A stretch of 64,000 nt of DNA. It comes from Tolypothrix sp. NIES-4075 (GTDB taxonomy: Bacteria; Cyanobacteriota; Cyanobacteriia; Cyanobacteriales; Nostocaceae). Below are positions 7,723 to 15,391 of this stretch, one piece after another. The first letter of the stretch is position 1. Each line of letters starts with the position of its first letter. Below the pieces are notes generated by a model. The model saw only the letters and a list, made by a program, of their open reading frames with translations. It did not search any database and had not been told where the DNA came from. The stretch is from the NCBI RefSeq assembly GCF_002218085.1, contig NZ_BDUC01000002.1:979669-1043668 (forward strand). Direction: 5' to 3'. A program made the translations under genes and the position numbers.

Positions 7723-9939
7723 TTACAGTAACTTATCTGGTGTAATTGGTAAATCGCGGATGCGGTTGCCTGTCGCATGATAAACTGCATTTGCCACAGC
7801 TGCCGCTACTCCAGTAATGCCGATTTCCCCTACACCTTTAGCACCCATCGCGTTAACGTGCGGGTCTTTTTCTTCGACAAAATAAACTTCAATTGCCGGC
7901 ACATCGGCGTTTACAGGGACGTGGTACTCTCCCAAATTGGGGTTGACAATGCGCCCGAAGTTATGATCGGTGACAGTTTCTTCAAATAGCGCCATACCTA
8001 ACCCCATAGTAATGCCGCCTATCATTTGCGATCGCGCTGTTTTCAAATTCAGCACCCGTCCCGTACCAAAAGCCCCGACAAACCGCTTTACACGCACTTC
8101 ACCCAAGTCTTGATCGACATGCACCTCGGCGAATTGTGCGCCAAAGGAGTGCATTGAGTACTCCTTATTTTCTTCGTCAAACTGAACATCAAAGTTAGCT
8201 TCCACCTGCTTGAGATTTTGCCGCTTCAGTATATCTGCGTAACTTTCGCTTTTGCCTTTATCGCTTTTAACAAACATCCGCCCATCTTCAAAAGCGATTT
8301 CTGTATCCGGGATGTCGTAAAGAGGCGATCGCTTATCTGCACGTGCAATATCCAGTAGTTTTGCACGTGCAGCTTTTGTCGCGCCGACAACTGCACTACC
8401 CACTGAAGCAACTGTCGCCGAACCGCCAGAAACAGGCGCATTCGGCATATTAGTATCACCGAGTTCAAATCGCACTTGTTCCACAGGCACACCCAACACA
8501 TCGGCGATGACTTGTGCCATTACTGTTGCCGTACCCGTACCCATTTCATGCGTACCGCTTTGGACGACGACGCTACCATCAAGCATAATTTTGGTTACAG
8601 CGCTGGCAGGAAAGCGATATACGGGATAGGTAGCTGTAGCCATGCCCATGCCAATTAAATAACGTCCATCGCGCATCGAACGCGGTGTGGGGTTGCGTCG
8701 CGACCAACCGAACTTCTCTGCGCCAAGCTGGTAACATTCCTTCAGCGACTTGCTCGACCAAGGCAGCTTTTTATCTGGGTCTGTCTCCGCATAATTACGC
8801 AACCGCAATTCAATCGGGTCTAAATTTAACTTGTATGCGAGTTCGTCCATTGCTGATTCTAGGGCAAAAGTTCCCGGAGTTTCCCCAGGCGCACGCATAA
8901 ATGTGGGCTGCCCTTTGTTAACCTTGACTACCCGCTGTGAGGTTTGCAAGTTCTCGGTAGCGTACAGGATGTGCGTTGCCACGGTGAATGGTTCGACGAA
9001 TTCACCCACCGCTTCAGAACAAGTGTGAGAAATGCCTTTATGAGCGATCGCCGTCAACCGCCCATCACGTTTTGCCCCAAGTATAATTTGCTGCTCTGTT
9101 TCCGCTCGATGTCCAACATTGGTAAACATCTGCTGGCGTGTCAAAACTAACTTTACCGGACGTTTGACTTGACGCGCAGCAATGGCAGCTAGGGGAACAT
9201 GCGACCACATACTACCTTTACAGCCAAACGCCCCGCCGATAAAATGGCAGACGACACGCACATTTTCTTCCGGAATGCCAAAGCCTTGCGCTAGAGCTTT
9301 CCGCTCACCGAATGTAAACTGTGTGGCATCGTATACGGTGAGTTTGTTACCCTCCCAGACAGCGGTTGTGGCGTGGGTTTCCATCGGGTTGTGATTTTCG
9401 GTGGGTGTGGTGTAAGTTTCTTCTAACCGCACTTCAGCTTCAGCCAAACCTTGCTCTAAATTGCCGCGTGCGATGTCTGCCGGTCTGAACCCAACCTCAC
9501 CCATTGGCATAACTGCCTTTTCCCGCTCCATCTCAGTTACAAATGGTTGCTCTTCGTAAGCGACACGTACCAAAGATGCAGCGTGGGTGGCGCGTTCCAA
9601 GGTATCGGCAACTACAACACCGATATATTGACCATTGTGATATATATTGCCATCTAATAAGGGAACGCGGGCTTCGGCTGCGGCTCCCCCCTTCATCATA
9701 ACTGCCACTTCTTTCAATTTGGGCGCGTTGAGGTGCGTGATAATCGCAATGACTCCTGGTGATTTTTCTGCCGCGCTTGTATCAATGCTCTTAATAGTTC
9801 CACGGGTAATAGAACTACCAATAAGTACTGCGTGGACGAGATTTTCCATCGGGAATTCAGCCGCGTAATGTGCCGCACCTGTGACTTTCAGGTGTCCATC
9901 AACACGGTTCATCGGTTTGCCAACTGCTTCAATATTCAT
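7723..9939 (-). CDS. paoC: Xanthine dehydrogenase-family aldehyde oxidoreductase, molybdenum-binding subunit (PaoC/YagR-like)
   Basis: This 738-residue subunit binds the molybdenum cofactor and carries the substrate site of a three-subunit molybdenum hydroxylase. The N-terminal VDGHLKVTGAAHYAAE block and the GGAFGCKG and GGSATVASVGSA cofactor loops are visible. The catalytic Glu is Glu705 in the GVGEIG motif near the C-terminus. The length matches E. coli PaoC (about 730). The start overlaps the stop of the FAD subunit gene by four bases (ATGA, 9936-9939), so the genes are translationally coupled. Family knowledge suggests oxidation of aldehydes or N-heterocycles. No PaoD/XdhC-type maturation gene is nearby. 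The symbol is by similarity only. Confidence 0.85.
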   Translation of the reverse strand: MNIEAVGKPMNRVDGHLKVTGAAHYAAEFPMENLVHAVLIGSSITRGTIKSIDTSAAEKSPGVIAIITHLNAPKLKEVAVMMKGGAAAEARVPLLDGNIYHNGQYIGVVVADTLERATHAASLVRVAYEEQPFVTEMEREKAVMPMGEVGFRPADIARGNLEQGLAEAEVRLEETYTTPTENHNPMETHATTAVWEGNKLTVYDATQFTFGERKALAQGFGIPEENVRVVCHFIGGAFGCKGSMWSHVPLAAIAARQVKRPVKLVLTRQQMFTNVGHRAETEQQIILGAKRDGRLTAIAHKGISHTCSEAVGEFVEPFTVATHILYATENLQTSQRVVKVNKGQPTFMRAPGETPGTFALESAMDELAYKLNLDPIELRLRNYAETDPDKKLPWSSKSLKECYQLGAEKFGWSRRNPTPRSMRDGRYLIGMGMATATYPVYRFPASAVTKIMLDGSVVVQSGTHEMGTGTATVMAQVIADVLGVPVEQVRFELGDTNMPNAPVSGGSATVASVGSAVVGATKAARAKLLDIARADKRSPLYDIPDTEIAFEDGRMFVKSDKGKSESYADILKRQNLKQVEANFDVQFDEENKEYSMHSFGAQFAEVHVDQDLGEVRVKRFVGAFGTGRVLNLKTARSQMIGGITMGLGMALFEETVTDHNFGRIVNPNLGEYHVPVNADVPAIEVYFVEEKDPHVNAMGAKGVGEIGITGVAAAVANAVYHATGNRIRDLPITPDKLL

Positions 9940-10919
9940 GCCATTTCTCCTACAGTAGTAAGTGCGCGGACGATCGCCCGTTTTGCCATTTCCACTTTGA
10001 ATTTGTTGTACTTTTGCGGCTTGGCTTCTTGCACAATTGCTGTTGCTGCGGCTGTAAATGTCTCTTCGTTCGGTTTCGCACCAACGAGAATTTTCTCAGC
10101 TTCAAGCGATCGCCAAGGTTTGTGGGCGACACCACCCATTGCAATTCGCGCCGCTTTGATGGTATCGTTGTCAATATCCAAAGCTGCGGCAACCGAAACC
10201 AAGGCAAAAGCATAAGAAGCGCGATCGCGTACTTTGAGATAATGCGATCGCCTTGCAAACGGTGAATCTGGCAAATCAACAGACACAATTAACTCACCTT
10301 GTTGCAGCACCGTATCAATTTCTGGCGTGTCACCCGGTAAACGATGAAACTCGGCGATGGGAATTGTACGTATCCCGTTCGCACCCTGAACGCGAATGGT
10401 AGCATCAAGCGCGGCTAGTGCCACACACATATCAGAAGGATGAGTAGCAATACATTTGTCACTCGCACCCAAAATGGCGTGAATTCGGTTATACCCTTCA
10501 ATTGCGGCACAACCTGAACCGGGTTCACGTTTATTGCAAGGCATCGAGGTATCGTAGAAATAATAGCAGCGCGTTCTTTGCAGCAAATTTCCACCCACAC
10601 TTGCCATGTTTCGCAGTTGTGGTGAGGCGCCGGCAAGAAAGGCTTCAGAAAGTAACGGATATCGTTCTTTAATCAGTTGATTATTTGCCACATCGCTGTT
10701 TTTTGCCATAGCACCAATTCGCACCCCACCTGATATCACCTCAACTTGCGCTAATGGTAATCGGGTAATATCAACAAGCTGTGAAGGTTGCGTGACACCT
10801 TCTTTCATCAAATCAAGCAAGTTAGTCCCACCCGCGATGAATTTTGCTTCTGTGTTACTTGCAACCGTTTGAATGGCTGCCCGTTCTTCTGTAGCGCGGG
10901 TGTAAGCAAATGGTTTCAT
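9936..10919 (-). CDS. paoB: Aldehyde oxidoreductase FAD-binding subunit with 4Fe-4S motif (PaoB/YagS-like)
   Basis: The start is placed at the ATG at 10919, which has an AAAGGAA ribosome site about 9 bases upstream. A longer open frame reaching 11,090 would overlap the 2Fe-2S gene and translate a G-rich repeat, so I reject it. The 327-residue product has the FAD-binding FIAGGTNLLDLMK and ASVGGNLLQRTRC blocks of the CO dehydrogenase flavoprotein family. Cys118, Cys128, Cys137 and Cys156 form the extra Cys-rich loop (PCNKREPGSGC...CIATHPSD) that binds a 4Fe-4S cluster in E. coli PaoB. This marks the PaoABC type and not ordinary xanthine dehydrogenase. It sits between the 2Fe-2S gene (86 bases upstream) and the Moco gene (4-base overlap). 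Confidence 0.85.
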   Translation of the reverse strand: MKPFAYTRATEERAAIQTVASNTEAKFIAGGTNLLDLMKEGVTQPSQLVDITRLPLAQVEVISGGVRIGAMAKNSDVANNQLIKERYPLLSEAFLAGASPQLRNMASVGGNLLQRTRCYYFYDTSMPCNKREPGSGCAAIEGYNRIHAILGASDKCIATHPSDMCVALAALDATIRVQGANGIRTIPIAEFHRLPGDTPEIDTVLQQGELIVSVDLPDSPFARRSHYLKVRDRASYAFALVSVAAALDIDNDTIKAARIAMGGVAHKPWRSLEAEKILVGAKPNEETFTAAATAIVQEAKPQKYNKFKVEMAKRAIVRALTTVGEMA

Positions 10920-10934
10920 ATTTAATTCCTTTGA

Positions 10935-11005
10935 TAACAGCTTGAAAAGGGGAATGGGGAATGGGAAGAAAGAATTATTCTCAGTGTCCCCCTGTCCCCT
11001 GCCCC
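10935..11005. repeat. Low-complexity STRR spacer inside the pao operon
   Basis: The gap between the 2Fe-2S and FAD genes is filled by GGGGAATGGGGAATGGG and CCCCCTGTCCCCTGCCCC runs. This is the same sequence type that appears in frame inside the CHAT, haemagglutinin and gamma-glutamyltransferase genes. Confidence 0.6.
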
Positions 11006-11521
11006 CTATCCCTGAGAAGCGCGAACTTCTTGCACCGCAGCGACGATACCAGGATAAGCACCGCAACGGCAAATATTGCCACTCATACACTCTCTAATGC
11101 CTTCATCCGATGTTGGACATCCTTCTTCTAGAAGAGCCACAGCAGACATGATTTGACCGGGTGTACAATAGCCGCACTGAAAGCCGTCGTGCTTGATAAA
11201 TGCTGCTTGTACCGGATGAAGTTCATCACCGTGAGCTAGTCCTTCAATCGTGGTAATTTCAACGTCATCGTACATTACAGCGAGCGACAAACAAGAATTA
11301 ATTCTGCGTCCGTCAGCCAGCACAGTGCAAGCACCGCATTGCCCGTGGTCGCAACCTTTTTTACTACCAGTCAGACCAATGTATTCTCGTAGGGCATCCA
11401 GTAGAGTGACACGCGGTTCAATTTGCAAAGTGTGTGCTTTACCGTTGACTCGCAGCGTCACGTTGATAGTATCTGATGTTTGCGGTGTTAGGTTGGGAGC
11501 TTTGATTGGAGCTTGTGTCAT
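11006..11521 (-). CDS. paoA: Aldehyde oxidoreductase 2Fe-2S subunit (PaoA/YagT-like)
   Basis: The 171-residue electron-transfer subunit has both 2Fe-2S motifs: the plant-ferredoxin type (Cys57, Cys62, Cys65, Cys77 in GCDHGQCGAC...SC) and the alpha-helical type (Cys116, Cys119, Cys151, Cys153 in CGYC...CRC). An AGGAGG ribosome site precedes the ATG. E. coli PaoA carries a twin-arginine signal and is periplasmic. This protein has no RR motif or hydrophobic segment at its N-terminus, so the enzyme is inferred to be cytoplasmic. It is the first gene of the paoABC-like operon. Confidence 0.88.
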   Translation of the reverse strand: MTQAPIKAPNLTPQTSDTINVTLRVNGKAHTLQIEPRVTLLDALREYIGLTGSKKGCDHGQCGACTVLADGRRINSCLSLAVMYDDVEITTIEGLAHGDELHPVQAAFIKHDGFQCGYCTPGQIMSAVALLEEGCPTSDEGIRECMSGNICRCGAYPGIVAAVQEVRASQG

Positions 11522-11858
11522 AGTAATCCTCCTTCCAAATTAGCGATCGCAGCTGCTATTGTACTGACAATTATCAATTGACCAAACCTGCGGTGTCTGA
11601 GCCGAAGCTTCATCTATACTGCTCTATAATTCAATTTTGATTGAGTAAAAATACTGGCTTCTTCCCGAAAAATTCGATTTCTTACAGTCTAATTCCTCAA
11701 AATGCTCTTCTCATCACAATACAAGTTTATCTGCCTATAGTCTCTCTGTCGCAAGATTTACACCATAAGTCATATGTAAGTATTATAACTTTTTGTACGT
11801 CAGTATTTACGCAATAATAACGTATCAAAGCTAATAATAATTGCAATAGCAAGTGCTA
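11522..11858. other. Spacer upstream of the pao operon and downstream of the second haemagglutinin gene
   Basis: The 337 bases hold the presumed pao promoter and one HIP1 site (AGCGATCGCAG near 11,544). I found no open frame with a plausible start and no strong hairpin. Confidence 0.4.
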
Positions 11859-14261
11859 CTAAAACGCAGGGCAAGTAGTTGGAGTTAGCGTTTGAGGCAT
11901 AGTGTTAGCAGCAGCGATCAACGTCACCTCCCCTTTGTCGTTAATTACCCAACCAGTAGCAGGCACAATTTGATTTGGCAACTTCGAGCCACTTACTTTA
12001 GTTATTCTTTCCCCCTCTCCCCCTCTCCCCCTCTCTGGCTTCAGCGTCACCCAATTGACAGTTGCAGTCTGATTACTACGCAATGCTTCACTTGGTAAAG
12101 GTGGTAAACCTCCACGTCCGGTAATTATAAAAACATCGCCTCGACTTGCTGGGCAAGCTTGGGCAATTAAATGACTTTGGTCAACAAGATCGCTGGATAA
12201 TTCTACTAATCCAGAGGTGGGGTCTAAATTGGGTGTATTGATTTGCACATTCCCATTTAAGGAACGATTTGCCCCACTAGCCGTGATGTCACTTTGTTGA
12301 GTAGGTGCATTCCGGAACTGAGTACCAAAAATACCAGAGGCATTGATAGTTACATTTCCGCCCCGAAAATCAGCAGAATTGGCACTGATATCGCTATCTT
12401 TTCCAGGCACGGCGATGATAAAACCATTTTTAGCATCAATGTTGATGTTGCCGCCTGTGATATTATCGCCTGTGGCGTTGGTGGTGATAGCACTGCCTCG
12501 GCGCAATATTAAATTAGGAGAGTGGAGGTTGATATTCCCCTCTCCTCCTGTGGTTGCAGCCGTAAGTTTTCCTTGGTTGTCTAGCAATAAGACACCAGAG
12601 GTAATCTCTAAGTTGCCTGCCCTCCCTGAGCCAGTACTAGCCACACTAACTTCTGCCCCATCTCGGACAGTCAATTTGTTAGTATTAATTCTCAAATCGC
12701 CAGCACTACCAGAACCACCGCTTGCAGCTAGCAAGCTACTAGGAATAATCTTACCATTACCATCGATACCGGTGCCAGTGACTGTCACAGAATTGGAGGC
12801 ATTTATATCTAACCTTCCTGCCTGACCTCTACTACCGTTAATAGCAGCAGTTGAGATGCTTGCACCGTCTTGAACAAGCAAACGTTGTGTGTTGATTATT
12901 AAGTCCCCTGCGTTGCCAGTGGGTATTGTCGGTGTCGTCCGGTTTCTGGTCTCAGCAAACAGACCACTGGGCGAATCAGCATCTACTACGGCTCGACCGC
13001 TGGCTTCTACAGATTCAGAGGCATCTATTCTCAAAGTCCCTGCATTACCTGCACCACGGGTACTAGTTAATATTCGCCCTCCATCACGGAGAATCAATTT
13101 ATCGGTGGAAATGTTCACTGTTCCAGCATCCCCAGCATCATTTTTACTACCGATACTCTGAGTCCCTAAGCTTGTAAAAAATCCATCACCCAGTAAATGC
13201 ACAGATTCAGAAGCATTTACTGTTATATTCCCTCCTGCTCCAGAACCATCGCTAGACGCATCTATAGTTCCACTACGACGAAGAATCAACCGTTTAGTTT
13301 CAATTTTTATGTCACTCGCAGCTCCACTTCCCAAAGTCCCAGTAGCTAACTGACTGTTACTTACTTCTACAGATCCAGATGCTTTGATTACCAGAGGTTG
13401 ACCTTGTTTCTGTCCCAAAGTAGTCCCCCCTACTTGTGATTCGTCAGCGATCGCAATATCTCTGCCACGCAACTGAATAGCCCCATTGCCTTCACCACTT
13501 GTATCAATCACAGCTTTTTGGGATAGTTGAATATCTTGGAAGTTCTGTACCCCTTCATATCCAAATGCCCAGCCTTCGGAAATTGGATTCAGGCTGACGA
13601 GACTGTTAGGAGCAACACTCCCTAACTCAATTCGTCCTGATGATGCTCTTAGTCTACCACCTCTGATTAATACATCACCACCCAATAGAGCCAAGGTTTT
13701 ACCAGACATAACTCGTAGCCTAGATCCCTCAATTTGAATAGACTTAGCAATTTGCCCAAATTGCAAACCTATAGGAACACTTACAGTTAGTAGTGGTGGT
13801 GTTTCAACATTAGTAGCACTAAATTGTGTGCCATCAGCAAATATGAGATTACTGGCTGTATTTGCGACAAACGAACCGCCGAGATTCAATCTGGCATTCG
13901 GTCCGAAAACAATTCCTTGAGGATTAAGCAAAAATAGATTAGCAAAACCGTTGGTTCTGAGTAAGCCATCTATATTGGAGATTGAGCCACCCGTCACCCG
14001 GCTAATAATATTTTGAACATCCAAGTCATTACTAAAGGAAGCCGATCCACCTGTGGGTACAGACAATTCTTTAAAACTATGAAAAAGATTGTTTCCAACT
14101 CGATTTCCATTAGTAATAGTAAAGTCCAGATTATTGGTGGTTAAAACCTTAGTAGATAAAGTTCCATCTGAGGTAATTTGTGCCTGAATCAGATCGATTT
14201 TTGTTAGAAAGCATAAAAACCCTAAACCAGTAATCCAGAAATAGTTAGTCGGCTTTTTCAT
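11859..14261 (-). CDS. Second filamentous haemagglutinin N-terminal (TPS) domain protein, secreted
   Basis: The 800-residue paralogue of the 3,970-6,546 product has a signal segment (residues about 10-28, ending IDLIQAQ). It has the TPS domain block NPQGIVFGPNARLNLGGSF and a beta-helix body. The C-terminal PATGWVINDKGEVTL is preceded by a Gly/Arg/Glu-rich insert at the same position as in its paralogue. Export through a TpsB porin is expected from the family; no TpsB gene is in the window. It is separated from the upstream small secreted protein by a long perfect hairpin, so it probably has its own promoter in that short gap. Confidence 0.88.
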   Translation of the reverse strand: MKKPTNYFWITGLGFLCFLTKIDLIQAQITSDGTLSTKVLTTNNLDFTITNGNRVGNNLFHSFKELSVPTGGSASFSNDLDVQNIISRVTGGSISNIDGLLRTNGFANLFLLNPQGIVFGPNARLNLGGSFVANTASNLIFADGTQFSATNVETPPLLTVSVPIGLQFGQIAKSIQIEGSRLRVMSGKTLALLGGDVLIRGGRLRASSGRIELGSVAPNSLVSLNPISEGWAFGYEGVQNFQDIQLSQKAVIDTSGEGNGAIQLRGRDIAIADESQVGGTTLGQKQGQPLVIKASGSVEVSNSQLATGTLGSGAASDIKIETKRLILRRSGTIDASSDGSGAGGNITVNASESVHLLGDGFFTSLGTQSIGSKNDAGDAGTVNISTDKLILRDGGRILTSTRGAGNAGTLRIDASESVEASGRAVVDADSPSGLFAETRNRTTPTIPTGNAGDLIINTQRLLVQDGASISTAAINGSRGQAGRLDINASNSVTVTGTGIDGNGKIIPSSLLAASGGSGSAGDLRINTNKLTVRDGAEVSVASTGSGRAGNLEITSGVLLLDNQGKLTAATTGGEGNINLHSPNLILRRGSAITTNATGDNITGGNINIDAKNGFIIAVPGKDSDISANSADFRGGNVTINASGIFGTQFRNAPTQQSDITASGANRSLNGNVQINTPNLDPTSGLVELSSDLVDQSHLIAQACPASRGDVFIITGRGGLPPLPSEALRSNQTATVNWVTLKPERGRGGEGERITKVSGSKLPNQIVPATGWVINDKGEVTLIAAANTMPQTLTPTTCPAF

Positions 14262-14309
14262 AAATCCTTAAGAAGAATTAAATTCAGTACAAATTACCTG
14301 TTTATAGTT

Positions 14310-14356
14310 AACTAGGCAAAAGCAGATAAACACTGTTTATCTGCTTTTGCCTAGTT
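14310..14356. terminator. Long perfect hairpin (22-bp stem, 3-base loop)
   Basis: The arms 14310-14331 and 14335-14356 are perfect reverse complements around ACT (the core of the arm is CTAGGCAAAAGCAGATAAAC). The hairpin lies 16 bases past the stop of the small secreted protein gene and 49 bases before the haemagglutinin start, both on the minus strand. It therefore probably ends the first transcript. The perfect stem also fits a dispersed palindromic repeat. Confidence 0.65.
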
Positions 14357-14371
14357 TATCATTAAGTTATG

Positions 14372-14677
14372 TTACTCACAGATTGCAAAACAATACATAT
14401 CATCCCCTACATATCTCCAATATCCATTGCCACCACTTGGACACGGAACGCACTGTCCCCTGGATTTCGGTTTATGGTCAATAACCGGAACTTTAACCTT
14501 TTCTTGTGGTGGTGAATCTGCTTTGTTTGTATCTCCCGCAATTTTAGCGACTTCTATCTCAATCGGTTCGGATGTGGTAAGAGTATTAAATTTTGTCTCC
14601 TCAGCCCTAGCAATGGGGCTAAACATCAACAAAAATGATAATGCGAAAGCGATGACAAAATAAATTTTGCGTTTCAT
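14372..14677 (-). CDS. Small secreted protein of unknown function, Cys-rich C-terminus
   Basis: The 101-residue protein has a classical signal peptide (KRK, a hydrophobic core, then cleavage near ARA-EE at residue 25). A Lys/Glu/Pro-rich linker follows, and then a compact C-terminal motif with four Cys (CVPC...CFAIC) and aromatic residues. The Cys could form two disulphides. I recognise no family. It lies upstream of a surface haemagglutinin gene on the same strand but is separated from it by a strong hairpin. Confidence 0.6.
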   Translation of the reverse strand: MKRKIYFVIAFALSFLLMFSPIARAEETKFNTLTTSEPIEIEVAKIAGDTNKADSPPQEKVKVPVIDHKPKSRGQCVPCPSGGNGYWRYVGDDMYCFAICE

Positions 14678-14849
14678 GATTTATTTCCTTAGTAGACTCA
14701 AGTTTTTCCTGATATTCGTAGCTGCTTAAGACTTATGCATTCACATAAATTTGATTGTGTGCATAATGCCTTACTTGATTTGCTCAACAGAAGTTAAGCA
14801 TGAATCAGCTTTCCTTCTGTATTCTTAATAGATATAAGGAAATCAATTT
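14678..14849. other. Spacer, nothing recognised
   Basis: This A/T-rich non-coding stretch lies upstream of the small secreted protein gene. No convincing repeat or open frame was seen. Confidence 0.35.
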
Positions 14850-15008
14850 ATGCAGTTTTGGGATTATGTGGAAAAAATTGCCAGTATTCTGGTCAGTTCA
14901 ACTAAGAAGACTGAGTTCAGTGCCGTTGATATACTTAACTGTCTCAAAGTAAAGTGCGTAAGCCTTACTGATGTTTCTCCTCTGATAATGCTAGTATTTG
15001 CCTGTTAA
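14850..15008 (+). CDS. Possible small open frame (52 residues), unknown
   Basis: An ATG at 14850 is preceded by an AAGGAAA ribosome-binding-like site with about 7-8 bases spacing. It opens a 52-codon frame ending in TAA at 15006. The product begins MQFWDYVEKIASILVSS and ends in a short hydrophobic tail. It has no recognised family. The ribosome site and acceptable codon pattern are the only support. It could instead be the 5' stump of a decayed gene, since about 380 non-coding bases follow. Confidence 0.3.
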   Translation: MQFWDYVEKIASILVSSTKKTEFSAVDILNCLKVKCVSLTDVSPLIMLVFAC

Positions 15009-15391
15009 GTCACAAAGAATTAACGAGAGAGCATTCCATCTAATATGAAATTGAAATAAATAGCAGTACCAAGCGTTTACCAACTGAAATTTGAGAAAAC
15101 GCTGTTTCATCGACAATAAAATCCAATTTTTAGCATTATCTTGACTATACCCCTATTTGAACCTAATTTGATTATTAAATACTAATCGGTATCAACTAAC
15201 ATTTTCTATCTTTAGATAGATGCATAAAAACTGAATGTTCTGTCACAGGTTAAAAGAGCAGCGTTTGAAAAGATTAGCGGACTTTGGTTTCTACATTTTT
15301 TAGTTTCTAAGAAAAAATAAGGTTTCAAACCTTAATTAAATCGAAGTTCCAGCGTTTGGGATTATTTTTTTTCGAGAGTGATGAAACGCAC
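15009..15391. other. Non-coding stretch downstream of the GTPase gene
   Basis: About 380 A/T-rich bases without a credible open frame. No clear hairpin or tandem repeat was seen. It may be decayed coding sequence continuing from the small frame at 14,850. Confidence 0.35.

Noticed and set aside
10920..11090. Longer N-terminus of the FAD subunit
   Set aside because: The extra 57 residues overlap the 2Fe-2S gene and translate a G-rich spacer repeat. The ATG at 10919 has a ribosome site and begins the conserved domain.
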